From Pseudophaeomoniella oleicola (Eukaryota; Ascomycota; Eurotiomycetes; Phaeomoniellales; Phaeomoniellaceae), in assembly GCA_003868215.1 (NCBI GenBank), contig QWDQ01000050.1, positions 141,829-205,828 of the forward strand: a DNA stretch of 64,000 bases, in the 5' to 3' direction. The notes beneath the pieces were generated by a model. That model was not told where the DNA came from. It worked only from the letters and a program-made list of their open reading frames with translations, and ran no database searches. Each line of letters begins with the position of its first letter. Position 1 is the first letter of the stretch. The translations under genes were made by a program, and so were the position numbers. Shown here one piece after another: positions 1 to 11,400 of this stretch.

Positions 1-1920
1 TGATACTAAGGGTTTACCAGCTCGCCAGTGACAGTCAGTGGCTTTCAGAGTGGATGAAGCAGCAGCAGCAGCAGCAGCAGCACAAACAGAACGAGAAAAA
101 GACAATCGGCAACGCGTGCGATGGCGATGGGGACCAAAGTCAAAACAGCGGATCATTCTCATCGTGGAATAGTGGGAATAGCATCAACAAGGATTCAGGA
201 GCAATCAGACCATAGCATCCCTCTTTCAGCTACTACGTGGTACTACGTAGTATGGAAATGGCGAGATGATCTTGACGCTTCCCGAGATCCCAGTTTCGCG
301 CTCTCTCTCCCTATCCCAAAAGGCGACTTCGAGTGTCGTAGCTTACCAGGATGATGAGCAGATCCCTCCTATTCGGGGTTATTTAGCACCGACCAGTTAC
401 CATGTAGTACAAAGACGCAAGAATGACGGTACGCAAATCCGAAGTATTGTCCAGGATGCGAATTCAATCACCTACCACATTGTCGTGCTATGTAGAATGT
501 AGCTCGACTCCTTAAAACAACGCCATGGCGATCATCACGACTTGGCTGACTGGCTCTGACTCGCCAAGCCGCGTGTTCGGATTCCGAGTGGGATGTGATG
601 TGACCGCGCAAGGTCATCGTTCTTCTGTATAGAAAATGTACAATGTATATTTTTGTTGACAAACCCGTGGCAGCGCGCATGAAGCATTTACTATGTTTCG
701 GGGCCTTTAGGTCTTCACGGCACGGGAATAAGTAAGGGGCGGATTTCGAGATGTATTTCCGATCTTGACGGTTAACATTACTATTGTCGTGTATCAAGGA
801 GGAAAGGGGGTGAGATTCTTGCAGAGGAAGACAATAGGTCCTTTAGTATAACCCTTCTCTTTGTGCATTTTTCTTTCCCATTGTGATCAAACTATCCTTG
901 ACTGAGAGAAATGTAAACGTACCAACCTTTCCTCCTTCAGAAAAGCAGAAAGACACGCGAAAACCGAAAAGAAGAGGAGCAAATTAATTTCGGGAAGCCA
1001 CCAAAACTAGCGACCGGGTACCTGAGAGCGGCTCGCTTAGTCGCTCAGCATGTGCCGGCTTCTGTGTGTGTGCCTTCTGTGCCATCCAAGTCATTTTTAA
1101 TTAAGAGAAAGGACTGCAATTGTCTCGCTCACTAATTAATTATCGCTCGAAGCGCCGGTGCTGGAGATAAGATCCGTCCGTCTCAAAAAACAACTGCAAA
1201 GAGCGAAACTTGTCCGAGTGGTCATTGGCTTGAAGGGACTGAATAATTACCTTGCATATATAAACACCAAGTTGATACACCACGAGAACCGAAAGACCTG
1301 AGAAAATAATAAAAACGGCCAAGATCCATCACCAGTCTTGACCGTGAGAACTTGCCCCTCTGACCTTCTCTCATCACGTCTGAGCTACAGTAGAATACCT
1401 CCTGACTGTGTACTAAGTAACTAACTACTTCACTGCCGTATTACCAAAGATTCAAAAGCCTTCTTTCCCCCTCAAGAATCAAATGTTTGAGTTATACGCG
1501 AACCCCGACCACTGAAAAAATCTAAGTATGAACCACATTCGGTAAGTTATTAGGTATATTAATACCTGATCCCTAAGGGGTGCGTGTGTCTGTGATATGC
1601 AGAGCGCGATGGCCCATTTATTGAAAATCACCACGTGCGTGCCAATGCATGCACATCAAAAGGATGTGGCTTACCCCTACCATCGATAACAAAGGCTTTT
1701 ATTCCCCAGTAATACTACGGATGAGTATAAGGTCCACCAACAACCACTATCATAATCAACGGGGCACATGAGCCTCAGTATGGTGCAGTACCTAGCTATG
1801 TTGGGAACGGCTTTTCACAAGTTTCGCATAGAAGCCACTCAAGGTCTTAAAAGAAAGGACTTAGACGAGAAGATGAATGAAAAAGTGACACTTGAGATAC
1901 CTGGGCTGAAGTAGCTGACT
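1..1920. other. Intergenic region upstream of the DRS1 3' end
   Basis: No reading frame here looks like a real gene. Open frames are short, lack family resemblance and do not join through convincing splice sites. The stretch holds a (GCA)8 microsatellite near its start and a nearly palindromic ACTACGTNGTA element around 228-253. AT-rich stretches lie around 1080-1320 and 1480-1570. It may be truncated flank of a gene beyond the left edge. Confidence 0.5.
59..82 (+). repeat. (GCA)8 trinucleotide microsatellite
   Basis: Eight uninterrupted GCA units. No convincing coding frame contains it, so it is treated as an intergenic simple repeat. The last coding exon of a gene lying mostly left of the window cannot be excluded. 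Confidence 0.9.
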
Positions 1921-4409
1921 TCACCTCCTCTTTCCCTTGATCCTACCCTTCTTGTCCTTCTGGCCTTTACCTCGTTGACCACCCTTTTGGGGTTTCTTTC
2001 CCGCTTCGGCTGCATCACCCTTCCCTTTCCTCCAGACCGTACCCTCTAACCTCAACTTCCTATCGTCCAACCGCTTCTTTTCCTTGTTGCTCAATTTCTC
2101 CTTCTTCCCGCCCTTCGATTCTATGCCGTTGAGTTCGACCAACCCCTTTTTCTTCGAGTCTCGTTTGTCCTTCTCGCTTTCAAACCAGGTACGTCTCGGT
2201 CGAGACATGATTTCGTCCTGGTGTTTGATGATGTTATCGGCTTTGGTGACTTGCATTTCAGCACTGGAGAGTTGCTTTTCTTCCTTTTCTTCTTTCAAGA
2301 CTTCCTCAACTTCATCATCCAAATCGGCTAATTTGCTATCCCACTTGTCCATTTCGTTACTATCAACAATACGGCTGACGATCTTGGCGCCTTGATTTCG
2401 GCCGGTCTTAACAGCTTGCTTGACAACTTTGCGATCTGGTTCGGCGGCGATGGTGCAGGCTCGACCGACGGCACCGGCACGTGCAGTACGACCTACACGA
2501 TGGAGATAGATCTCGTGGGATTGAGGAGCGCTGTAGTTTATGACCGTTTGAACGCCCTTGATGTCGAGACCACGGGAGGCGAGATCGGTCGCCAAGAGGA
2601 AGGAGGATTTGCCGGAGCGGAAAGATTCTACTGCTTGGATACGCTAGAAGAAAGTAATGTTAGCTTTTTGGGCATGATCAATGACAACGCGGCGGGCCTT
2701 ACCTGTTCTTGGGTCATCGACCCATGGAGTTCGGCAGCTTTGAGACCGCAGAGAGTAAATATGACTCGTATCCGATGGGCTTCCTTCTTCTGCCTGAAGA
2801 AGATGATGACTCGGTTCGTGTAGACGCTGGTACACAATAGCATCAAGACAGCCAGTCGTTTTTCCTCTCTCCCTGGGCGTAACCTAACGAACTCTTGGAC
2901 AAGTGTAGTGACGGTTGATTTCTTCGCATCGACCATTAATCTCACGGGTTTGTTCAACCCGACACGGATTAACTTGTCAACGGTATCCGTCATGGTGGCA
3001 GAAAATAACATGGTCTGTCGTGAGCGTGGGATCGTGTTGAGAATCTCGTTCAACTCATCCGCAAACCCATCTTCAAGCATTCGATCTGCTTCGTCTAGAA
3101 CAAGAATCTCGAGCGTATCAACCGTAAAGCTTGCTGAGTTCCTCATGTGATCGATAAATCTTCCTGGAGTAGCGATGATGACATCCGGTCTCTTTCTCAA
3201 GATGTTTTCCTGCTCTCGTAATGAGAAACCACCAACAAGTTGGCAGAAGGTGATGTCTGTGAAACTGGCCAACTTCGTTGCGACGTTGAAGCATTGAACA
3301 GCAAGTTCACGAGTAGGCATGAGGATTGCAACACGAGAGGTCGGCACTTTTCGAGGACGGTAGAGTAGACGTTCGAGGATAGGAATGATGAAAGCACCAG
3401 TTTTACCGGAACCTGTTTGGGCACCACCGACAACATCCTTGCCCAGGAGAGCCACTGGGATAGTTTTAGCTTGTATGGGTGTTGCTGCTGAGAAACCAAT
3501 CGAAGAGATACCCTTGAGTATCGGCCTGGAAAGACTGAAAGACTGGAACGAGGTATTGGCTGCCGAAGAGCTGGCAGAGTTGAGACTTGCGACGGATGCA
3601 GGCTCTTCAGCAAAAAATGCTTTCCGTCGAGCCTGCTCGGCTGAATCTACGCTTTCCGCTTCAGATTCAGAGTCCGATGCAATGTCATCGGGATGGGCGA
3701 CAGGGGAAGCAACAGAATCATTATCGCTAGCATCTTCATCTGAATCTTCCTGACTGCCCTCGTCTTCAGACTGGTGGGATTCTTCTTCTTCTTCATCCGA
3801 CGCCGCTCCTGCGCCAAACGTATCCGCAGCCAAGAGCTCGTCATCCAAGTCCAGAATGTCATCGCCCTCTCCATCCACCTCAGCATCACTAGCATCGATT
3901 TCAGAGCCTGGATCGTCAGAGTCGCGCCCCTCGAAGTTCCCAGCCTTCTTGGATTTCTCCTTCCGTTTCTTCTCTTTCGCCTCCTTCTTGGCTCTCCTCC
4001 TCTCTACAATGTCTTCGATGTCAACAGCCTTTTTGTTCCCTCTCTGAGCGGACCCGTCGTCTTGATCATTCCCGCTCCATGCGTCGAAACCTTCTTGGAC
4101 AAGACCACCTTTACCTTCTCCACTAAGCTCAAATTCGAAATCCGGGTCTATGGCTCCGTCTGCTTTCCCTACAAATGCTTCTTCATCTTCGCCGGCCTCG
4201 TCGTCATCTTCCGGAGGCGCAGCAGCCTTGCGTTTCTTCTTGCCGTTCACTTTCGCGGTGGCCGGTTCAGAGACCCTTTTGCGCTTCTTTCCATTCTGAG
4301 TAGATGTGCCTGCTTCTGGAAAGTCCTCCGCATCCGATCCTACACTAGACACATCGTCATCTTCACGATCGGACAGTGTGAGAATGAAGTCGTCGTCTCG
4401 TGATGCCAT
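1921..4409 (-). CDS. DRS1: ATP-dependent DEAD-box RNA helicase Drs1
   Basis: Nucleolar helicase needed for 60S ribosomal subunit assembly. Two exons (4409-2703 and 2643-1921) flank a 59-nt intron with a GTAAGG donor and TTCTAG acceptor, phase 0, giving about 809 residues. The N-terminal third is highly acidic (long Asp/Glu/Ser runs with Lys blocks), typical of Drs1. The helicase core follows: Walker A AQTGSGKT near residue 331, the DEAD motif VLDEADRML near 434, and the SAT motif in LFSATMT. Exon 2 carries [13 protein letters not shown] and [10 protein letters not shown]. The C-terminal tail is Lys/Arg rich, as expected for a nucleolar protein. The start is the first ATG before the acidic domain. 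Joining the exons restores the conserved text between the TQEQ and ATDLASRG segments, which supports the intron. The assignment is secure by domain order. Confidence 0.95.
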
Positions 4410-4831
4410 CTAAGTACCGTTTTCGATTGAGTCAATTAGAGCGTTCGGGAACGAATATAGAAACAAAAATAAAACAATGGCGACTATGCGAGATTGAGCA
4501 ACAGCTGTCAAACCCATACAAGAATCTCAACAGATGCACCGTTCACAAAGCGCCGCTGTGAGTATTTCGACTTCCTATATCTACAATACCATCCAAAAAT
4601 TATCGCCAGTGGGCAGGCGGTGAGAGAAATTATTCGGGCAGAAACTATTGAGTTCCAACCCACCGCCTAAACCCTTTGGGAATACTGTTTACAGGAAGGA
4701 ACATCTGATATCTTAATATGCAAGTCGAAATAATGCGCGCGATGAAAATGCACGAAAATGATACGAGTCATCGGAGAGTTTTTATCTGACGACACCCTAA
4801 GTTTCCATTGCTCTTGCAGCGACCAATGTTG

Positions 4832-5884
4832 TCATGTACCTGCAACAAGCTCGTTGATAACCATATACCTCCCCAAGCTTATCCAACCCCATCTAAACCA
4901 AACCATCTGGCTCTTATGGCACGATGTCATCGCGTCCCTAATCTTCCAGTATTCTGCCGGATTAGCGATGAATATCAAGTTTCTATCCTGCACGGGATCA
5001 CCTGCAGGAGCCCCAGCTCCAACTTCACGCGTAGGAATTCGTCCTCTGGCTACTGCGCTTTTCTTGGCAGACCCAGATAAAATTGCTTTAAATGCTCCGG
5101 AAAAAATGGTATATGGAGCGTCGAGCAGGAAGCTATACTTCCGAGAAATGTTGATGGATCGCAGATGATATAGGGATACGGGACATCTCCAGCCTGACTT
5201 GTCTCTCATGAGCAGTCTTATGAACAACTCTGCTCCGTGGGACAAGGAGATATGGTTCGGATGGCTCGATATTCCTTGTTTGTCAAAAGTGATCAGAACA
5301 TCTATGGTAGCTCTTGGCGGCTTATTTTCCTCTCTCTTGCCATTGGCAGCTGTCTTACTTTTTCCAAGCGCTGGAGCGAATGCTTCGGCAAGAAGAGTCG
5401 CAATATCAGTCGCCGACCATGTCTTTGACATAGAATCAGGGAATCGGTCTTGGTCATCGATGACGAAGACGTCTGCTGGACGGCGTACGCCGAGATGAAG
5501 GGCAGATTGTTGTAGTTCTTTTTTTCGAATACTGCCTAATTTTTCTGCATTTCCAGTAGACAGACATAGGACTTTGACGTGATTACCCAGCTCCGGCGCC
5601 GTCAAATGGGTCAAAGTTGGTCCAAAAAACATAGCCTCATCGTCTGGATGCGCAATAAGCAACACAATCCTTTTGCCTCGGATGTGCAACGCTGATGGTA
5701 CAGAGCTAGACAAGTTGGGTAGCACTGTCGAGAACGTAGAAAGGAACGAAGCGATCATGCCAGGCGTGGGACTTGCCGTCGTTGAGGAAGATGGTGAGGT
5801 TGAGGTCAGAACCCAGAGCAGCATCAAGAGCGGGGGGACGACAAGGGCTGAGATAATAGTGGATGCAGCGAGCGTCGCTGCCAT
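4832..5884 (-). CDS. GPI12: N-acetylglucosaminyl-phosphatidylinositol de-N-acetylase (PIG-L/Gpi12)
   Basis: Intronless gene of 350 residues. The PIG-L family removes the acetyl group from GlcNAc-PI, the second step of GPI-anchor synthesis, at the ER membrane facing the cytosol. One hydrophobic segment (about residues 5-27) fits a signal anchor. The zinc/catalytic signature HPDDEAMFFGP lies near residue 78, and the second metal-binding motif SSHPNH near 208. The conserved C-terminal block MVWFRWGWISLGRYM is present, so the protein looks full length. It is encoded on the same strand as DRS1, whose start codon lies about 420 bp downstream of this gene's stop. Confidence 0.93.
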   Translation of the reverse strand: MAATLAASTIISALVVPPLLMLLWVLTSTSPSSSTTASPTPGMIASFLSTFSTVLPNLSSSVPSALHIRGKRIVLLIAHPDDEAMFFGPTLTHLTAPELGNHVKVLCLSTGNAEKLGSIRKKELQQSALHLGVRRPADVFVIDDQDRFPDSMSKTWSATDIATLLAEAFAPALGKSKTAANGKREENKPPRATIDVLITFDKQGISSHPNHISLSHGAELFIRLLMRDKSGWRCPVSLYHLRSINISRKYSFLLDAPYTIFSGAFKAILSGSAKKSAVARGRIPTREVGAGAPAGDPVQDRNLIFIANPAEYWKIRDAMTSCHKSQMVWFRWGWISLGRYMVINELVAGT

Positions 5885-6708
5885 TGTGTTGCTAGCAGCC
5901 TTTGGTCGTTGTCAGGTAGGACTAGAATGCGCAACTGATTCAACCAGATCAATAGTCTTGTGTGTACTGCTAGGTGGCCCAACGGACCGCCAACTCGTGA
6001 GTTGCGACCTTTGACGATACTTGCAAGCCGCGGGGGTCGCACTTTCCATTCAAGTGTTCTGCCAAACTCGTACTTTTACTCCGCATCAACCATCACGAAA
6101 GTCGGCGAAAACTTCCTCTTACCGCCCTTACGAATTTGGGCGCATCAGTTGTATGGTTGAAAGAGCGATTGGGCAGTAGAGCGCATCTCGCGAGCAGGGG
6201 AAGGACAACGTGTTTGACTGTGTCTGGACGTAATCGGGAAAGTGACTCTGACGTCTATTTTGTGATTGGGGGGCGGAAAGGGTGACCGTCGGTGGACCCC
6301 TGAAGATCGGCCCGCAAGAACCTTGTAGGTATCATCATGCAGCTCAGGCAGTTAAGTCCAGGCCTCGAGGGGCATGCACATGATTCCCATTAAGTAGGAA
6401 GGCTAATTTTACTTGGGCCCTCTGGCCATGGTTTGACAGCAAAAAGGAATTGATTACTCGTAGTATTAAAGAGCGAATCGTATTCTTGTACACTCGCTAC
6501 CTAGTCATGAACATCGTGATGCCAATATGCAGCAATCTGCATGAGAGTCTCTGTAGCCGTTCTTCACGGTGACAGGGGGGTATCATATGCTGAATCATCA
6601 AAAGCGAAAAAAACAGGCCCGAATACTGTGCGCCTCCATGGCCGAAAGATAAACCAAATACACTGTTCCTGTGTATTCAAGGTAATGCATAGCAATCATC
6701 AGAAGCAA
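5885..6708. other. Intergenic region between the arrestin gene 3' end and GPI12 start
   Basis: About 820 bp with no supportable gene. It should contain the GPI12 promoter and the 3' UTR of the Ldb19-type arrestin gene. No repeats of note. Confidence 0.5.
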
Positions 6709-8484
6709 TCAGGCTGGTTCCCCTCGACCAACGTCACCATCTTCGGAGCTCGCGTTTCTAGAGTCCAGATGTAAGTTGTTCAAGGAGAACTGTGGTGGTT
6801 CGGTGTCAAGATCATTCTCAGTGAAAAGACCGCCAGACCTCTCCCCACGGGAGACGTCTGGTTGAACTACCATTCGAGGGCTCAAACTTCCACTCGGTAT
6901 GCTAGTTGCGTGCGTCGAACCTTGAAGCAATGATGATGCTCCAACTGGGCCATGGCGGGGCCCAAGTACAGGTGTCCGTTCACGATAGATTGGAGGATCG
7001 TTGGGATTCTCACTGTGCATCCTTTCCAAGTCTTCATAGTCCAGATCGTCCCCAGTATAGTCAGTGATGGTACATTCGTCACCAGGAGCATCGGCAAATC
7101 GATAGCCGGGAGGTGATCCGGGTACGTCTTCATACACAGGAGGCATCTCTTCATCCCATGAGATACCCATACCAGCGCGTTCCGTGACATTCAAATTGAA
7201 CTGCATCCGGAGAACCCTAGCAGCTCCCGTTGGCGTGATCATTCGGGTATTCTTGTTTGGGCAGAACTCTTCGGCCACGATCAATTCCATGACCAGATTG
7301 TGCTTGACCTCAAGACCAGCTGGACTTTCCACGTCGCATATGGGATTCTTGGTAGGATCAAGAGCAGCATCAAATTCAAAGTGAATTTCGCCTCCAGCTG
7401 TATCAAAGTCGGTCTTCCAGCCGCTCTTTGCCTCGTCGTTACCCACTATGCGAGTATCCTGGTGTTGCAAGGCCTTTCCTTCTCCAAGCTTGGATTGGTG
7501 CTTCTGGCATGCCGGAGACGTCATCTTCTGATGCTCTTCAATCCGCCACATCATCTTTCGCAGTCGCCACCTTGTTTGGGTTTCTTGCTTCTTGTCGACG
7601 ATACCAGAGAGCACCATTTGGACGGGGAACGAACCTATCGGGTGCACAACAGGTGGAAGGACAACACGACCGGCTAGATGAGTCGGTGGGAAAATGCGAA
7701 TGGATGCTTTCTCGGGACCGGGTGGAATGGCTCGTTGGAGCTTCAAAGGGTGGTTGAAGGTGATAACCTCGCCTGTGGCTGTTACCGCCCGAGCGGAGAG
7801 AACATAATCGATGGACGCCAAGGACGTATGTGTAGTGGCAGGAAGATGCCCGGGAAATAGAAACGAAAATGGGAACTGATTGTCCGCTGGAGGTGCATTA
7901 AAGACCTTTGCATCAGAGAGGAAATTCCATTGGGCCAGTTGATTGGCTCTCTTCACACAATCGGTACAATCTTTGGCCACAGGCTTCTTGACTGTAATCT
8001 CGGCAACGAGCTCCATCGTAAATTTCTCCAGCATGACATGACCTGTAGGATCCGTGACATCGAGTTTGAGCCGTCCAGAAAGTAGGCTTCCAGAGGAATT
8101 GCTCGCGGGACCGAACATGACCAATGGTGGTGACTCGACAATGACTGATAACTGTGCTGGTCCTCCAGGAGCCAACCGAGGGCTTTTAGAAGACGCCTTG
8201 CGGTCTTTTGATGCAGTCAAGGGACGACCACCACTGTGCCGCTTTTCCTTTCTGCCCTCTCGATCCTTGTCCTCCTTCGCATGCTTGAGCGGATGTAGAA
8301 CATGATCCATGCTGAATGATGGGCGACGAGCGCCGGATGATATGGATGAATGATCTGATTCGGACGAATACGATGAATTTATCCTTTGAACTATCGGTCT
8401 GGTTTGTTGTGATGGCACTTTCTCTTTGATGTGAGCGACTTGATCGTGCTTTGAGGAAAGCAGAGCAAATGATAGGATTTGCAT
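6709..8484 (-). CDS. Arrestin-related trafficking adaptor, Ldb19/Art1 type
   Basis: Single-exon gene of 591 residues. An arrestin-like beta-sandwich begins near residue 110 (LSVIVESPPLVMFGP) and includes a CxxC pair (KDCTDCVKR). It matches the fungal LDB19 family (arrestin N-terminal-like). These adaptors recruit the HECT ubiquitin ligase Rsp5 to plasma-membrane transporters and trigger their endocytosis. Three PPxY-type Rsp5-binding motifs are visible near the C terminus: PPVY and PPGY around residues 447-458, and PPIY around 497. The first ~100 residues are Ser/Arg/Lys rich and low complexity, so the exact start is uncertain. The ATG at 8484 is used; the Met before DHVLHPLKH is an alternative. 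An upstream 5' exon is possible but none is convincing. Confidence 0.85.
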   Translation of the reverse strand: MQILSFALLSSKHDQVAHIKEKVPSQQTRPIVQRINSSYSSESDHSSISSGARRPSFSMDHVLHPLKHAKEDKDREGRKEKRHSGGRPLTASKDRKASSKSPRLAPGGPAQLSVIVESPPLVMFGPASNSSGSLLSGRLKLDVTDPTGHVMLEKFTMELVAEITVKKPVAKDCTDCVKRANQLAQWNFLSDAKVFNAPPADNQFPFSFLFPGHLPATTHTSLASIDYVLSARAVTATGEVITFNHPLKLQRAIPPGPEKASIRIFPPTHLAGRVVLPPVVHPIGSFPVQMVLSGIVDKKQETQTRWRLRKMMWRIEEHQKMTSPACQKHQSKLGEGKALQHQDTRIVGNDEAKSGWKTDFDTAGGEIHFEFDAALDPTKNPICDVESPAGLEVKHNLVMELIVAEEFCPNKNTRMITPTGAARVLRMQFNLNVTERAGMGISWDEEMPPVYEDVPGSPPGYRFADAPGDECTITDYTGDDLDYEDLERMHSENPNDPPIYRERTPVLGPRHGPVGASSLLQGSTHATSIPSGSLSPRMVVQPDVSRGERSGGLFTENDLDTEPPQFSLNNLHLDSRNASSEDGDVGRGEPA

Positions 8485-11400
8485 GATGGATGAGGTGAAG
8501 GTGGTAGCGATAAGGTAATGATTTACCTATGTTCCTGCTTCTGGAAAAGTGCCTTAGGTAAGGGATTCGCACCAATAACGCGCCACAAATGGAGCGGGGC
8601 ACTTTTCAGCGGTGGATTTTTAGATCTGTAACCAGGGCTCCCTGGTAAGATAAATGTTTTCTGGGGAAGAAGAATTTTCTAGGCGCAAGTTAAGGTAATG
8701 AAAAAGAAAATTTCAGTTAAGCTTTCGACTGAAACTCCTTCGTCAGAAGATCCGGATATTGACGCAACAGGCAGTTATATCCAAGGAAATTCTTTCCAGA
8801 GAACTCCGGACTATTTAGATTTTGATGAGGTATTGCTTTGCACCACTTGACGTAACGCTGTGCAGCAGTCGTCCTATGCAATAGAGCCACCCCTTCGGTA
8901 ATTTGAGCCGGTGCGCGTGCGTGAGCAATTCTAGGAGTCACTGGCCCCAAGAGATACTGTGATCGCCTTGTCGTATTGTTGATGTTGAAGTGGCAGATGG
9001 TGCCCCGTAGAACGGAAGGAATGGATTGCAATGTTTGTGTGTCCTGTTCAAATAGGAGCTCCGAGCTTTCTCTTGGGTTGCAGATGTTATGGACACCAGG
9101 CTGGAAGCAAAGCAGCAGGTGAAGGAGGTCAATAGATATATATCTACTATGTACGGTAGAGGGCGAGACCTCAGGGTGTTATATAACGTCTTAACCAGGA
9201 GCTTCTGTCTGGACTACAAAGTCTACCTCTATTTTCCACCAACAAGTTGGGCATGGACGAAAGTAAGACTCCTCTTTGTAGCAATTTACACATCCAGCCT
9301 ACAGGACTTCCGTTTTCCGTCTTCTGTTCCCTATGGACGGTTGGCCTTCACACCGAAACCAGGGTGGTGGAATTTCATCGAGTAATAAAAACAATGAGAT
9401 GTGTCCGACTAATCCGGCAAGTGCAAGGGTCGACTCTGCGCCTTACTACGTAGTAGAGGTCGAAAGATCAATACCAAAGCGTACCGTATCTATGGACGCT
9501 CGTTCCACCTAGCGGCACACTTTGAGGTACTAGGTAGTATGTCAGGTACATGTATTTCAACAGGGAAGTGGAAATAGCGGGTACGATGTGGTCTGACTTA
9601 TTTCCCTCAGCCACTACTACTACGACGGTACTCATTACCATTCTTTTTAGTATGATAATTAATTAGTCCATCTTACTCTATTCTCCATCTTGACACAGTA
9701 GTTTACTATGGACGCAGCTCGGCAGCGAGGGCAGCGATCACGACAACAATCAGCTAGGGACCCTCTCGAACCCTACCGAAACCATCCCATCCTTCGAGAA
9801 CCCAAGAGCACAGAACGAGAATGATCCGAATCAATACCCAACTTACGACGCTACACCGTGACTTACCAGCATTCCAGTCCTATCTGTTTCCGGTCGCACC
9901 GTTCAATCAACATTTCTGGAAGGCCTGCAGTTTGAGGGTTGCTGTTTTGTTCCTTTGACTACCACATCCGGCGTGAAGTTCCATCCCTCCCTTAAATCAG
10001 ACCGAATGCCACTGTCCACCAAAGGTCTGGCCCGGGCCATCGCACTCTGTGAAGCACGCGAGTCCACCACGATGGATCTGTTTACACCTATTCTCCGACA
10101 TGAAGGTACTTACGGACTACTGCCCGAACCCTTTCGCTCTGAATGTCTTCTATAACCACAACGTCGCAAACCATTGATTGTGATATGTATTGGCGGTGAG
10201 AAGAGGTACTGTGCAAGACATCTCATGTGAGCAAGTGTTACTACGGTACAGTTCTTTTTCGTCTTCCGACTCCACATGTCTTTGATCTACTATTACTCGG
10301 TGTCAATATTATAGTGATGATGCCAAACCTTGCCTATATTGCGTATACACTGACGAGTTGATCGCGCCAACTGAGAGCATATGGGAAGGCTGTATGCTAC
10401 CTCGTCCTTTTCGCGTGTTGTACTACGCAGTACCCTGGAAGTGATCTACGATCTTCTTCCATGTACTCCGCAAGACGAGGATGCCTTAGAGGATGTACTG
10501 CGATAGTATTAAGCGGAAGAATCAAATGGAAGTTGCGCCGGAGATACATACAGATTTCCTAAACGTAATGAGAGCTAATTGGCGAGCATCATTTGCTAGA
10601 TTCAACCATGACAGAGGCGCCGTCGACCCATTAGGATCAAGCCCAAAAGGTGCAGCATCACCTTTCCCCGCGAAAGCTGCGTCACCCTGCAACCGAAGGC
10701 AGTAGATGACCAAGCCTCAAGTCAGGAGGTAATACTATGCTACTTTCTACCCCCGCATTTTGGTCGTGGCTGAAAGGGCAGCATTTCGGTAGATCTCCTG
10801 CTCTGCATCCGAGTTGTTCTACTATGTTGACGCTGTCTTCCGCGGAAGAACAACTTCTACCCTCTCCGAGCGGTAACAGATGATGAAGTGACCTTGTCAT
10901 ACGACTCACTCAATTTCCCTATTACTGCCCCCCTTCTTGAGAGCTGGCTCGTTGGTGAGACGGTGTGCGCTCCGTTCAAGAAGGGGAGTTCCCACCTTGG
11001 TAGCAAAGAGATGAGTCAACGAATGCTTGTCTCTTGAGGTCTGCAATGTCGCCATCAGAATTACATTGACTCGGTCAAAAGCCGAGCCGTCAGTTATACT
11101 AGATACATTATTATCCCTACGAGGCAATCTCTCTCTCTCTCTCAATCCAGTTGTCATTCCAATGCAACGCAATCCACATCCCGTTAATGCCCTCTCTTCC
11201 ACGTAACGGTGATACGCGCGCATGCGGCTCGCTATTACTACGATACATTGTGTGAGGACCACGCAAACCTACATCGCGGACTCGGACTTGGCGAAACACA
11301 TGCATGGCAAATCTCAATCCACACAGCATCTGCCAGTTTGAGTAATCCTTTCTGTCGTTACCGCATCGACTTTCCCTTTCGAGGTTTCTATCAAGTAATA

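Noticed and set aside
3774-4403. Plus-strand frame of about 209 codons antisense to DRS1
   Set aside because: Rich in Phe/Leu because it is the complement of the acidic, Glu/Lys-rich Drs1 N terminus. It has no independent features.
9860-10155. Plus-strand frame of about 98 codons in the gene-poor region
   Set aside because: Smooth composition, but no family, no good flanking splice sites and no partner exon found.
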